Notes under the pieces: generated by a model | The model's input: only the letters and a program-made list of their open reading frames with translations | Told to the model about the DNA's origin: nothing | The model's database searches: none | NCBI GenBank assembly: GCA_964461005.1 | Contig: CAYWQQ010000002.1 | Location: forward strand, 1-44,354 | DNA: 44,354 bases | Direction of reading: 5' to 3' | Origin: JAAZBI01 sp964461005 | Lineage (GTDB): Bacteria; Bacillota_I; Bacilli_A; RF39; UBA660 | Program-made: the position numbers and the translations under genes | Part shown: one piece after another, positions 1 to 8,686 of the stretch | Numbering within the stretch: position 1 is the first letter of the stretch | How the letters are laid out: each line of letters opens with the position of its first letter

Positions 1-322
1 GAGTTTTTCTCATAACCATTGATATACCGTTTTTAGCAATCGAATCATGAATAAAATTTAAACGCAATTCAGCACTTTCGGCATCTAGAAATGGATGAGC
101 CATATTAAATGTTTTACCCATAATATTTGAACATTGAAATGCTATTTTTTCAATAATTGCATTGTTTGCGTCTTGTTTTTCAGCTCTATAAACGCCTTTT
201 GATAAACTCTTAATCCATAATTGACCATTATTACCATAGTCAACATCCGTAATATCGTCATCATTAAGATATTCTTTTAAAGGGCCAAAATCTATATTAT
301 TAAACAAATTGTCCTCGTACAT
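1..322 (-). CDS. CpaF/TadA-type secretion ATPase, N-terminal fragment (runs off the window)
   Basis: The reverse strand from an ATG at 322 reads about 107 residues and leaves the window still open. The start follows a good AAGGGGTG ribosome binding site. The fragment contains ITDVDYGNNGQLWI and, near the edge, LRLNFIHDSIAKNGIS followed by an RK. These match the N-terminal domain of the CpaF/TadA/VirB11 family, hexameric cytoplasmic ATPases that power Tad pilus assembly. The Walker motifs would lie outside the window. The gene directly upstream is CpaB-like, which supports the call. It is not in my ORF list only because its 3' end is missing. Confidence 0.8.
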   Translation of the reverse strand, partial: MYEDNLFNNIDFGPLKEYLNDDDITDVDYGNNGQLWIKSLSKGVYRAEKQDANNAIIEKIAFQCSNIMGKTFNMAHPFLDAESAELRLNFIHDSIAKNGISMVMRKT

Positions 323-347
323 ATCTGCACCCCTTTTTTACTTCTTA

Positions 348-1187
348 CTATTCTGTTTTTTCAACTTCTTTAGTTATTTCTTCTCCAATTTCAGGTAATT
401 GGTCTTCAGGCACAACAGCTGTCTTTAATTCAATAAATGTTTTCAAATATTGATTTGAAACATTAATTGCTCCAACTTCTGTATAATATGAAGAAGTATT
501 TGGAACTGGAATTAATTCGGCTTTAATTTCATCATTTTCTTCTAGAAAATAACCTTTTCTTAATAACAAATGCATGTCTTCAGGTAATGCGAAAATAATA
601 CTATTTGATATTCTTTCTTCATCTGTGTTTTCAAAAACATGCTTTCCATTACGATCTTTAACATCCAAAACTTGAATATTTTCTACTAATTTACCAACCA
701 TTACTTTACCAGTATCGTCTATAGCTTTAAAGTAAACATCGATATAATTACCTGGAAAAATTGAATTTCCATATGAAGTATTAACATCTACATTTAAACT
801 GAAAGGAACAAAACCAACTGGAACATTTACTAAATATGAATCCGGTAAATCATCAGCTGTAACTATAGTCCCATCATAAAACAAACTTCCTTCAGGTATC
901 ATTGTGTTGTAATTTGAATATTTATCAATAATCAAATTTGCATTTTGAATTACTTTACCTTGGATCATTGCTGGTGGTATATCTGCATAACCAATCATTT
1001 TATCCGTAATTTTTGTTCTTGGTTGGATAGTTTCCAATGCGTAAGGCATCCTTTGTGGTTTTATTGCTTGATTTACTCTAAAATTGTAAGCAAAATATAA
1101 TACTACTATTCCCAAAATAACCCCTAAAATTGTTACTGTGTTCTTATTACTTAAGAACTTCTTAATGTTAAAAGCAAAATTTTGCAT
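348..1187 (-). CDS. CpaB/RcpC-like SAF-domain pilus assembly protein
   Basis: A 279-residue protein with a short cytoplasmic N terminus, one membrane segment (about residues 18-36) and an extracytoplasmic remainder. Residues 47-110 resemble a SAF domain (ALETIQPRTKITDKMIGYAD, then a segment ending FYDGTIV). Residues 115-200 resemble the RcpC/CpaB core, with VGFVPFSLNVDV, an IFPGNYIDVYF block and VENIQVLDVKD. CpaB/RcpC proteins are periplasmic or envelope components of Tad pili. It lies 25 bp upstream of the CpaF fragment and has an AGGAGG ribosome binding site, so the two are very likely co-transcribed. The C terminus is acidic (ending EVEKTE). Family assignment is good; its exact role in a Gram-positive cell is inferred. 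Confidence 0.75.
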   Translation of the reverse strand: MQNFAFNIKKFLSNKNTVTILGVILGIVVLYFAYNFRVNQAIKPQRMPYALETIQPRTKITDKMIGYADIPPAMIQGKVIQNANLIIDKYSNYNTMIPEGSLFYDGTIVTADDLPDSYLVNVPVGFVPFSLNVDVNTSYGNSIFPGNYIDVYFKAIDDTGKVMVGKLVENIQVLDVKDRNGKHVFENTDEERISNSIIFALPEDMHLLLRKGYFLEENDEIKAELIPVPNTSSYYTEVGAINVSNQYLKTFIELKTAVVPEDQLPEIGEEITKEVEKTE

Positions 1188-1199
1188 CTTTTTTCCTCC

Positions 1200-1634
1200 T
1201 TATTTCTTTATTTTATTATTTTCATAAACTCTAAAATTGGATTCCAATACAGAATCAATTTTATTTACAACATTGAAATCATCGATTTCATAATTGTAAA
1301 TTTTGACTTCATTTCCAATAATGACTTCCACACTAACCTTTGGTGGTATCTCTATTATATCATAAATATTTATTGTATAGTCAGTTGTTTTTGTATAAGA
1401 ATTAGCAAATCTTCTCGTCAAGTTCTCAACAAACTCTTCTTTAACAATTCTTAATTCTCCTTTTGTTCGATAATAACCCAAATCAATTGAATCAAACATT
1501 GCAGCCTCTGTTGATTCTTTCAGCACATAATATACATCTTCATTTGTCGTTACAATTGTTTGAAAGAAAACCAAAATTGCTAAACCAATTAAGCCCATAA
1601 CAAATACCGCTAATGCAAAATACGATTCTTTCAT
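1200..1634 (-). CDS. Small membrane-anchored protein of the Tad-like locus (DUF5411-like?)
   Basis: A 144-residue protein with a single N-terminal membrane segment (residues 6-26, ALAVFVMGLIGLAILVFF) and a charged extracytoplasmic part. This layout resembles TadE/TadF pseudopilins or the Firmicutes family I recall as DUF5411, but I see no diagnostic motif for either. It sits between the CpaB gene and the 861-residue exoprotein gene, with 12 bp to CpaB and 1 bp to the upstream gene, so it belongs to the same operon. The start follows GGGGGAAC. A minor pilin or a platform accessory factor is the most reasonable guess. Confidence 0.6.
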   Translation of the reverse strand: MKESYFALAVFVMGLIGLAILVFFQTIVTTNEDVYYVLKESTEAAMFDSIDLGYYRTKGELRIVKEEFVENLTRRFANSYTKTTDYTINIYDIIEIPPKVSVEVIIGNEVKIYNYEIDDFNVVNKIDSVLESNFRVYENNKIKK

Positions 1635-1635
1635 C

Positions 1636-4221
1636 TTAGTTCCCCCTCTTATATTTATCTAAATTACTATTTATAAACTTGCTTTGTTCTTCTTCTGTTA
1701 AATTAAATTGTCCATATTTATGTGTTAAATTATATAACTTAATAGCAACATTTTGAAAAACACCTGCTCTAAATGAATAAATTGGAGTTTGATTATATAA
1801 AGTATAACCTTTTTTCTCAATATTAGCTGCTACTTTTAAACCTTCTTCACTAAGCCAATTATTTCCATAATAATTATTTTTTAATTTAGATGGAGTAGGG
1901 AAAACTTTGTTTAAAGATATTTGACGATATTTAACATTTATACCTTCTTTACATTTTGTACAACAAGTAGTATTGCTACCAACACAACATGTGCTTTTTT
2001 CTTGTTCTTCTGTACAGCTGCCACCAGGAGGCGTTGGTCCAGGACAAAAAGCATCTTCTTGAGAATATGTTATTAATCCCTTTTTAACTTCATATTCACA
2101 TGTGATTTCTACATCTTTCCTTCTCTCCCAATATTCACCAATATTACGGGCAATACCATCTATAAAAATTTTAAATGGATATTTGCATGTTGCATCTCTC
2201 ACATCAGAGAAAAATACTCTTCCATCTTCTCCAGCTAAATAATATTTTTCAGTTGGACTCATTTCACTTTCAGTAACAATTCTACCTGTTGATTGTTCTG
2301 AATAATATACATTAGCTATATCATAAACGGCATCTTTTATATTTGAATTTAAATTCCATGTGATTGGTACTAAAACTCTGTTATCGCCCTCTTCTCCTTT
2401 GTTACAAGGAGAAAAATTAAATGTATCTTTATCAACGCAGATGTAAGATTCGTTTGAAAAAGAATTTGTTAAAATACCATCATTTGTTTTTTTATACCCA
2501 ACTTCTTTTTGTATTCCACCAGACATTTCAAATTTTCCACTAACTTTAGCATCAAAGGTATATTTGTTAGGACCAGTTGAAAAATTATCTTTTAAATCAA
2601 TACAATTTTCTAGCGCTTCTTTTATAATCCAAGTTGCAATATCTGTTTTAACATTGTAAGTGTTGTCGCAAGCCGTACACTTATAAGCCTCTTTAATTAT
2701 TTTTAAATCTTCAAATATTTTTTTATAGTTATAAAAATCAAATTCACAAAATCTTTTACCGTCTACATTAATTGGATATTTAAACCACATACCGGCGGTA
2801 ACGTATTTCTTACCATCATATTTTACAGAAACATCTTCTTCACATTCTACCTTACAATAACTATTATCAAAAATTATTTCTTTTTTTAATTTAGGTATAT
2901 TGCTTGTTCTCGTTTCGGTATTTTCTGAAACATCACAAGTATAACTGTAAGTTTCTTTACTATCGGGATTTGTTGAAACCATAACAGATCCATCTGGAAA
3001 TTCTTTAACCTTGTCAACCGCATTTTCTAAAGAATCAAGGAGTGCTATTATTGAAGGACAATTATTTACACATTCCGACCCATATCTTGACGTAGTGTTT
3101 CCACCTGTTAATGTTACCCAAAAAGCAGGGACCCAAACATCATCAGCAGGAGTACCATCTTCTTCTGAATACCAAGGTCTTATCCACTTATTACTGCCAA
3201 TACTATCGACTGCCCAGCAACCACTCTTATTAGTGTTATTCCATGTATATGGTGCCCCACATGTTGATTGACCATTACTCATGTAATTTCCAGCACTTGG
3301 AATATGATTATCTTTTTGATAAAAAACTCTATACATTTTAAAATATTTTAGACTAATTGGAAAGCCGCTGCTAGCTCCATCTTGAACTGCTGCTACTTTA
3401 TATGTATAATTAGTCAATATATTAAGATCAAAAGCTTTTGCTGTTCCACGAAACGTAGCCGAATTCCTAGGGTGACCTCCCTGTACTATTGATAAAACTC
3501 GATCTGTACTAGAAAAATTAAAACTAACATCTCCAGATTTAGTGTTTATTTCTGAAAGCACTGATTGTTTTAAAAAATTTATATCATTAATTGTTCTTGT
3601 CGTTCCATTAGATAGAGTAACTGTTAAATCTATTGAAAAATAAAGAGGCTTGTACGTCACTTTATACCAAGTTTCAAATCCATTTCTAAAGACAACTTCT
3701 TTTTTTCTAGAATCTTCTGATTCTAGATATTTTCCAATTATATCTTGCATATTTGTAACAAAACTTGCATCTTCAAACAAAAAATAATTGTTTCTATATT
3801 GTTTATCATTAGACCACCCTTGATTTGAAGCACTATTACAAATATCTTTTTGACTGTCAGCTTTATAAGCATAGCAAACTGTTGCATCATTAATTAAAGA
3901 GGGATTTTTTTCATAAAAAATATTTGTTGTATAATTAAATTCGATTTTGCTACCATTATCATCGCGCAATGGCTGACTTTTTGCACTATCTTTATATAAT
4001 GAGATTGTTATTTTAAATGACGGATTAATATTATCTACCTCTGCACCAACGTCGCCTGGTCCTTTGATTACTGCCCATCCCTCTATAATAAATTTGTTGC
4101 TGTTATCAACACCTATTCTATTTATTCCATATACAGAATTTCCAACCCACGCTGAAAAGGAAATTATAAAAGCAAAAAAAGAAATACTAAAAGCAAATAT
4201 AAATCCAATTATTTTTTTCAT
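1636..4221 (-). CDS. Large cysteine-containing secreted protein of the Tad-like locus, function unknown
   Basis: An 861-residue protein with an N-terminal signal peptide (hydrophobic residues 4-25, then SAWVGNSVYG). It has no C-terminal membrane anchor or LPXTG motif. Cysteines are scattered from the middle onward, with pairs and clusters such as CTAC (about 528-531) and CCVGSNTTCCTKC (about 755-767) after a Pro/Gly-rich stretch. Many aromatic and polar blocks suggest beta-rich extracellular modules. I do not recognise the family. Its start codon overlaps the stop of the upstream gene by 4 bases (ATGA), which suggests translational coupling. The position ahead of CpaB/CpaF suggests an adhesin or structural subunit of the pilus-like machine, but this is inference. 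Confidence 0.7.
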   Translation of the reverse strand: MKKIIGFIFAFSISFFAFIISFSAWVGNSVYGINRIGVDNSNKFIIEGWAVIKGPGDVGAEVDNINPSFKITISLYKDSAKSQPLRDDNGSKIEFNYTTNIFYEKNPSLINDATVCYAYKADSQKDICNSASNQGWSNDKQYRNNYFLFEDASFVTNMQDIIGKYLESEDSRKKEVVFRNGFETWYKVTYKPLYFSIDLTVTLSNGTTRTINDINFLKQSVLSEINTKSGDVSFNFSSTDRVLSIVQGGHPRNSATFRGTAKAFDLNILTNYTYKVAAVQDGASSGFPISLKYFKMYRVFYQKDNHIPSAGNYMSNGQSTCGAPYTWNNTNKSGCWAVDSIGSNKWIRPWYSEEDGTPADDVWVPAFWVTLTGGNTTSRYGSECVNNCPSIIALLDSLENAVDKVKEFPDGSVMVSTNPDSKETYSYTCDVSENTETRTSNIPKLKKEIIFDNSYCKVECEEDVSVKYDGKKYVTAGMWFKYPINVDGKRFCEFDFYNYKKIFEDLKIIKEAYKCTACDNTYNVKTDIATWIIKEALENCIDLKDNFSTGPNKYTFDAKVSGKFEMSGGIQKEVGYKKTNDGILTNSFSNESYICVDKDTFNFSPCNKGEEGDNRVLVPITWNLNSNIKDAVYDIANVYYSEQSTGRIVTESEMSPTEKYYLAGEDGRVFFSDVRDATCKYPFKIFIDGIARNIGEYWERRKDVEITCEYEVKKGLITYSQEDAFCPGPTPPGGSCTEEQEKSTCCVGSNTTCCTKCKEGINVKYRQISLNKVFPTPSKLKNNYYGNNWLSEEGLKVAANIEKKGYTLYNQTPIYSFRAGVFQNVAIKLYNLTHKYGQFNLTEEEQSKFINSNLDKYKRGN

Positions 4222-4874
4222 AAAACACTCTCTTTTCTTTCTTTGATCTTAATTATTATTATTGTTGTTAGTCCTCCAACTATTATTGGTATTGTTATAA
4301 AAAGATAATATTTTTCTAAAAATTTTAACATTTCAGTAAAAAGATCTTTTTTTATTTCTTCTTTTGGATTTTCAATTGGAATTTCTTCTTTTTTTAAACC
4401 TTTAATATAACTATTTAGTCTTAATTTAAATTCCTCATAGGAATTAACTTTATAATAAACAAATTTTTTACACAAATCATAACTTTCATGGTTAACACAT
4501 AATTCATCTTTATAGTATTGATTAAAAAAAGGTAAGGTAATACTTTTTGAAGTTAGTTTTTTATGATAACAAGAACTGCTTTCGCCAGAAATAAATTCTA
4601 AAATATATGTTTTTCCAGGTAATAAATTAGATATTGATGTTTCTTTATTTCCATCCCAATTAATTACGCCTTCATTTTTTACATAACCATTTATATTTGA
4701 ACTTAAACCTTCTGCAATAATTTTAAATGTATTTGCTTTTTCGTTATAAGTATAATTAATAGTTACTTGGCCTACTTCTTTCATTAAACTATTTAATTCT
4801 TCAGAAGTACATTGAGCATTTACTTTAATTGAAAATATAAAAAAAGCAAATAATAATAAACTTATTTTTTTCAT
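4218..4874 (-). CDS. Secreted, C-terminally membrane-anchored protein, first gene of the Tad-like operon
   Basis: About 218 residues. I chose the ATG at 4874, 7-8 bases after GGGGTG, over an upstream GTG at 4883 that would overlap the ribosome binding site. There is a signal peptide (ISLLLFAFFIFSIKVNA, cleavage probably after NAQ), an extracytoplasmic domain with several cysteines, a charged Glu/Lys-rich linker and a C-terminal transmembrane segment (FITIPIIVGGLTTIIIIK) with a short cytoplasmic tail. It is a type I membrane protein with no LPXTG motif. The middle (about residues 40-100) could be a fibronectin-III- or Ig-like fold, judging from its alternating beta pattern. Function unknown. 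It probably heads the transcript that continues into the exoprotein and CpaB/CpaF genes. Confidence 0.65.
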   Translation of the reverse strand: MKKISLLLFAFFIFSIKVNAQCTSEELNSLMKEVGQVTINYTYNEKANTFKIIAEGLSSNINGYVKNEGVINWDGNKETSISNLLPGKTYILEFISGESSSCYHKKLTSKSITLPFFNQYYKDELCVNHESYDLCKKFVYYKVNSYEEFKLRLNSYIKGLKKEEIPIENPKEEIKKDLFTEMLKFLEKYYLFITIPIIVGGLTTIIIIKIKERKESVL

Positions 4875-4906
4875 TCTATGCACCCCGTTATACTATATAT
4901 GTTAAT

Positions 4907-4912
4907 ATTATA
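4907..4912 (-). promoter_or_regulatory. Probable -10 element for the Tad-like operon
   Basis: The minus strand reads TATAAT within TGATATAAT about 33 bases upstream of the first operon gene. No good -35 element lies 17 bases upstream, where the trmL terminator sits. A second weaker candidate, TATAAC, lies at 4887-4892. Confidence 0.4.
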
Positions 4913-4926
4913 TCATAAATAAATAA

Positions 4927-4954
4927 AAAAAACTATTTTTTTAAATAGTTTTTT
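4927..4954 (-). terminator. Intrinsic terminator of trmL, overlapping its stop codon
   Basis: A 12-bp perfect stem (AAAAAACTATTT with AAATAGTTTTTT) closes a 4-base loop and runs into a T tract on the minus strand. The last codons of trmL and its TAG at 4933-4935 form part of the stem. Confidence 0.85.
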
Positions 4955-5439
4955 CCTTTTATTGTTTCATATTTTGATAATCCGAAAAAATATTTTTGGC
5001 GAAGAACTTCATAAAGAATTAAAGCAACACAATTGGACAAATTTAATGAACGAATATCCTTTTTCATCGGTATTCTAAAACAATGATCTAAATTATCTTT
5101 TAATATAGTTTTATCAATACCTGTGCTTTCTTTTCCAAAAACTAAATAGATATTTTCTTTTATTTTATTATATTCAACTTCACTATAAGTTTTTTGGCCA
5201 TATCTAGTAATATAAAAATATTGGCCTGAATTTTTTGAAGCAAAATCTTGATAATTTTCATATACAAAATATTCTAATTCATCAATATAATCCATACCAC
5301 TTCTTTTTAATTGTTTATCAAACAATTCAAAACCTAACGGCTTTATCAAATGAAGTCTAGCCCCAGTCGCAACACAAGTCCTCATAATATTGCCTGTATT
5401 TTGAGGAATCTCAGGTTCAAATAACACAATATTTATCAT
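4933..5439 (-). CDS. trmL: tRNA (cytidine(34)-2'-O)-methyltransferase TrmL
   Basis: A 168-residue SPOUT-fold methyltransferase that uses S-adenosylmethionine to 2'-O-methylate the wobble base of tRNA-Leu isoacceptors. Diagnostic segments are visible: FEPEIPQNTGNIMRTC at the N terminus, HLIKPLGFEL, LVFGKESTGI, and the knot region IPMKKDIRSLNLSNCVALI. Length is close to the usual 155-170 for TrmL. It is the last gene of a three-gene unit, separated by 1 bp from the thioredoxin-like gene upstream, and ends in the terminator at 4927-4954. Confidence 0.93.
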   Translation of the reverse strand: MINIVLFEPEIPQNTGNIMRTCVATGARLHLIKPLGFELFDKQLKRSGMDYIDELEYFVYENYQDFASKNSGQYFYITRYGQKTYSEVEYNKIKENIYLVFGKESTGIDKTILKDNLDHCFRIPMKKDIRSLNLSNCVALILYEVLRQKYFFGLSKYETIKGKNYLKK

Positions 5440-5440
5440 A

Positions 5441-5938
5441 CTATTCCTCGATTATTTTGTTAGCTCTTAAAAAGTCATCAACTATTTCAATTGTTAAGTC
5501 ATTACTACTTAAAAAAGCTTTTAATGTATTGTGATTATATAACAATAATGCCGGAACATTTTTTAAATATTGACCCTTTTTACGAAAATCACTGGTGTTA
5601 TAAAGTTTATCTAAACTAACATTCAAATCATAATTTATTAAACCATTAACATTTATATAAACTATTTTATCGTTTAAATTCTCTTTTTCTATATATTGTG
5701 AAAATATTTTTTCAAAATCTTGGCAATTTTTATCATTAGTAATACCTAGATAAACTAATGATACAGGATTTTCTTGAAGATAATTAGTTAATTCAGAAGC
5801 ATTAATTTCACTAATATAGTTAACAATAATAGTTTTGTTTTTTTCGTTTTCTAAATAAACTTTATGCCATTTCAATCCATATACGCAACCTAATATAGTA
5901 ATTATACATAATAAAATAAATAATATTTTTTTCTTCAT
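5441..5938 (-). CDS. Membrane-anchored thioredoxin-fold protein lacking a CXXC motif
   Basis: A 165-residue protein with an N-terminal membrane segment (residues 4-21, ILFILLCIITILGCVYGL). The exported domain has the thioredoxin-like order SLVYLGITNDKNCQDFEKIF, KIVYINVNG and VPALLLYNHNTLKAFL. The VPALLLY segment matches the cis-proline region of the fold. The usual redox motif is reduced to one cysteine (NDKNC), so classic disulfide exchange is unlikely. Similar non-catalytic or single-Cys proteins include bacteriocin transport accessory proteins of the PedC type. It lies 2 bp from both neighbours, within the glycosyltransferase-trmL unit. Fold is likely; role unknown. Confidence 0.6.
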   Translation of the reverse strand: MKKKILFILLCIITILGCVYGLKWHKVYLENEKNKTIIVNYISEINASELTNYLQENPVSLVYLGITNDKNCQDFEKIFSQYIEKENLNDKIVYINVNGLINYDLNVSLDKLYNTSDFRKKGQYLKNVPALLLYNHNTLKAFLSSNDLTIEIVDDFLRANKIIEE

Positions 5939-5940
5939 AA

Positions 5941-7386
5941 TTACTCCTTCTCAATCTCTTTATTAATATTTAGCCAGTCATCAACATTGAAATATTCACA
6001 TTCAATTCTTTTTAAAGGTTCTATTACTTCAAGTTCATCAAATTTAATTAAAGTTAAATATTTCTTGGCAGAATATTTTTTAATTTTAACTGCAGATAGA
6101 TTTAATTCTGCTTGATATTTTAATAAGAATTCCAAAGCGCTTTCTGGATTTAATTTTTCACTTTTTATTATTTCTTTGGTTATAGCTTTGCATTCAATAT
6201 ATCTTTTACCTTTAGTTACAAAATATAATATATCTCCTTTTTTAGTATTAGAGTAAATTGATTTTTTACTATTAGAGCCTCTTACAATAGCTGTCTTTTT
6301 ACCAGCAATAATTTTATCCATTTCTTTATCCGTTTTTTCTAAAAAGACTAAATGATTACATAAATCTTCTTGATATATTTTTAAATAAAAATCTTTCCAT
6401 ATTTTTAAAACGTTTTCTTTTGAATAAAAATCACTAATATTTTTTGATTTTCTGCTATATTCTTCATATTTTTTATCTTTGGATTTTAAAAGGTTAATTT
6501 GCTTAATGAAATCTGCATTATCAACACCTTTTAAATAATTATCAAAAAGTATATTTTCATATAATTCTAAATCTCTCAATAAGATTGGTACCTCTGTATT
6601 AGATGCTTCAAGAATAGACATAGGAAAGAGCTCGTTATATGAAGGCATAAATAAAACGTCAGCAATATTATACATATCATTCATTTTATCTCTTGGAATA
6701 ATACCTAAGAATTTAACATTTGTTGGAGGTGTTTCAAAAACCTTTTTTAAGTCTTTGTAGCCGTCTGTTATTGCTCCAAAAGAAAAGCCGCCACACCAAA
6801 TAAAAGTTGTCTCTGGCATGCTTTTAGCTACTTCAACAAAGTCTAAAACTCCTTTTCTAGTTTGAACTTGTCCAACACCTAAAACAACAAAGTCATTTTT
6901 AGTAACTCCTATTTCCTTTCTTAGTTTATCTATTTCATTCTGTGATTTTTTATAAAAATCCACCTTTGATACATAATTAGGTATATATTTAATTCTTTCT
7001 TTGGGAATTTTATATGCTTCTAATGCCGGAATAAATATCGGATTAACTACAACTAAATAGTCAGCACTTTTATAAAAATCTATTAAATATTTTTTAAAAA
7101 CTTCAAAAGCTGGCTTTGGTAAATTTATTGATCCATCCAAAGTCTCTGGTAAAAAATGAACGTAGCAAACATTAATCCCTTTACTTGTTTTCATCTTTAA
7201 ATAATTCATCGGTTCAATTGTATGATGATGAATAATGTCAGCATCTTTCCAATCGTTTATACGAACTTCAAAAATATCACTAGCACCTTCTGTAATTAAT
7301 TTAACTTGTTCTAAATAAGCGCTTCCAACCCCTTGGCCTTCTACTGAATCGGCTTTTGAAAGCATATTAATTGATATTTTTTCCAT
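5941..7386 (-). CDS. GT4 family glycosyltransferase fused to a C-terminal ASCH/PUA-like domain
   Basis: A 481-residue protein. Residues 1-340 form a GT-B, family 4 glycosyltransferase: SVEGQGVGSAYLEQV near the N terminus, GVGQVQTRKGVLDF at the nucleotide-sugar domain, and an EX7E motif with E252 and E260 in NELFPMSILEAS. It resembles firmicute diacylglycerol glucosyltransferases of glycolipid anchor synthesis (LafA/BgsA type), acting at the inner membrane face. Residues about 355-475 do not belong to that fold. They read IIAGKKTAIVRG, KKGDILYFV, YIECKAI, KKYLTLIKF and YFNVDDW, a pattern I associate with ASCH/PUA-like RNA- or nucleotide-binding domains. The reading frame is uninterrupted. A strong promoter lies just upstream at 7425-7453. 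Confidence 0.8.
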   Translation of the reverse strand: MEKISINMLSKADSVEGQGVGSAYLEQVKLITEGASDIFEVRINDWKDADIIHHHTIEPMNYLKMKTSKGINVCYVHFLPETLDGSINLPKPAFEVFKKYLIDFYKSADYLVVVNPIFIPALEAYKIPKERIKYIPNYVSKVDFYKKSQNEIDKLRKEIGVTKNDFVVLGVGQVQTRKGVLDFVEVAKSMPETTFIWCGGFSFGAITDGYKDLKKVFETPPTNVKFLGIIPRDKMNDMYNIADVLFMPSYNELFPMSILEASNTEVPILLRDLELYENILFDNYLKGVDNADFIKQINLLKSKDKKYEEYSRKSKNISDFYSKENVLKIWKDFYLKIYQEDLCNHLVFLEKTDKEMDKIIAGKKTAIVRGSNSKKSIYSNTKKGDILYFVTKGKRYIECKAITKEIIKSEKLNPESALEFLLKYQAELNLSAVKIKKYSAKKYLTLIKFDELEVIEPLKRIECEYFNVDDWLNINKEIEKE

Positions 7387-7424
7387 AAAAAAGAACCACC
7401 TTTTTAGTTATATTTAGTAGTTCT

Positions 7425-7453
7425 ATTATACTCTATAAAAAATATAGGGTCAA
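7425..7453 (-). promoter_or_regulatory. Strong sigma-A-type promoter for the glycosyltransferase unit
   Basis: Minus strand: TTGACC (-35, 7448-7453), 17-bp spacer, TATAAT (-10, 7425-7430), about 39 bases before the start codon. The -35 begins two bases after the stop codon of the upstream gene. Confidence 0.75.
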
Positions 7454-7454
7454 T

Positions 7455-8684
7455 TTAAAAGTTAAACATCAGCCATTCAGGTTTAAGTATCATTAATATT
7501 CCTATTAGTACCATTAAAATACCACCTATTAAATGAGAATATTTTGCATACTTATTTGATAATCCAGTTACTTTAAAAGTTTTCATTGCTATGAAAAAAA
7601 TTATTAAATCATCTATTAAGAAAAACAATATATATAGGAATAAGTAAAAACCATATTCTAGAAATGATAAATTGTTTAGTGCTAAAATATTAGTAAATAC
7701 AACTGGTAAACCAGCAGAACATGTTAATTCAATAAAATTAACTGAAACGGCTAAACCAATTATTCCTATAATTGCTAAAGAAAGTTTTGAGCCTGTTGTT
7801 ACTTTTTTAACTTTGTTTAATACCTTAATTCTTTTTTTCTCATCAACAACTTCACAACCATCTTCTTTATTATTAAAGAAGGATTTTAAATTCCAAGCTC
7901 CCCCTATTAATGCTATTAGAGCTATTAAAAGTTTTATCCAAAAAATTGTTCCTAAAAAAACAGTAATATTTAACCAAGCAACCATAAATAGCAAATATAT
8001 TATGGCGGAAGTTCCTAAAAATATCGATCCTAGAATCCACATTTTTTTTCTGTCTTTCATACCAATTAAAACACTTATTAAAAATAGTAAAACCCACATG
8101 GCACAAGGGTTAAAACCGTCTATAAAACCAATTAATATAGATACAATTGGTAAAGATAAATTTTTAGTTGAAATACTACCGAAAAAAGGTATTTCTATTT
8201 TGTTGTTTTCATCATCTTTTTCTTCAGGAAAATATTTTTCTTTTAGTTCTTCGTATGTTGCCGTTCCATTAGTTAAGTCTTTACCAACAATTTTTCCAAC
8301 CGGATCGCTATAAGAATCAGCCTTACTATATACTTTTATAGCATATTCAATAAGTGGTTTGCTTTGAGCACTTGAATAACCAATAAAATACTTTGTACCA
8401 ATTACAGTAAAAGGAACGGACCCAGAATCAACATTCAATTGAGTAGCAACACGACTAAATAAAACGGAGTTATTATAATTATATGCAACTTCATATTTAT
8501 AAACTTGAATATTGGCAAAATCTTTTTTTGTTTCTTCAATATCTTGTAATAAAACCTTACAGTGTGGACAATCACGACTATAAAATATATATATATTAAC
8601 TTTATTATTTAAAGCTTTTCCAAATAAAGGAAATAAAAAAAATATAAATAGTGTTAAAATAATAATTCTGTTAATTTTTTTCAT
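7455..8684 (-). CDS. Thioredoxin/glutaredoxin-like domain fused to a CcdA/DsbD-type membrane electron carrier
   Basis: A 409-residue protein. A signal or anchor segment (residues 7-22) precedes an exported thioredoxin-like domain with active-site C39-P-H-C42 (IFYSRDCPHCKVLL) and a cis-proline loop at SVPFTV (90-95). After a charged linker (about 140-165), roughly six membrane helices follow (180-405), with the paired CcdA-type cysteines C195 in GFNPCAMW and C323 in IELTCSAGLP. CcdA/DsbD proteins pass electrons from cytoplasmic thioredoxin across the membrane to exported thiol proteins. Here donor relay and exported acceptor are in one chain. The gene directly upstream is a cytoplasmic thioredoxin, a plausible electron source. 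Confidence 0.85.
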   Translation of the reverse strand: MKKINRIIILTLFIFFLFPLFGKALNNKVNIYIFYSRDCPHCKVLLQDIEETKKDFANIQVYKYEVAYNYNNSVLFSRVATQLNVDSGSVPFTVIGTKYFIGYSSAQSKPLIEYAIKVYSKADSYSDPVGKIVGKDLTNGTATYEELKEKYFPEEKDDENNKIEIPFFGSISTKNLSLPIVSILIGFIDGFNPCAMWVLLFLISVLIGMKDRKKMWILGSIFLGTSAIIYLLFMVAWLNITVFLGTIFWIKLLIALIALIGGAWNLKSFFNNKEDGCEVVDEKKRIKVLNKVKKVTTGSKLSLAIIGIIGLAVSVNFIELTCSAGLPVVFTNILALNNLSFLEYGFYLFLYILFFLIDDLIIFFIAMKTFKVTGLSNKYAKYSHLIGGILMVLIGILMILKPEWLMFNF

Positions 8685-8686
8685 AA

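Noticed and set aside
1182..1454. Plus-strand open frame of 90 codons opposite the small Tad-locus gene
   Set aside because: Antisense to a gene with a good ribosome binding site; product is a low-complexity Ile/Phe/Asn run.
7672..8313. Plus-strand open frame of 213 codons
   Set aside because: It lies wholly antisense to the CcdA-fusion gene, has no ribosome binding site and its product has no recognisable pattern; the minus-strand protein is clearly real.
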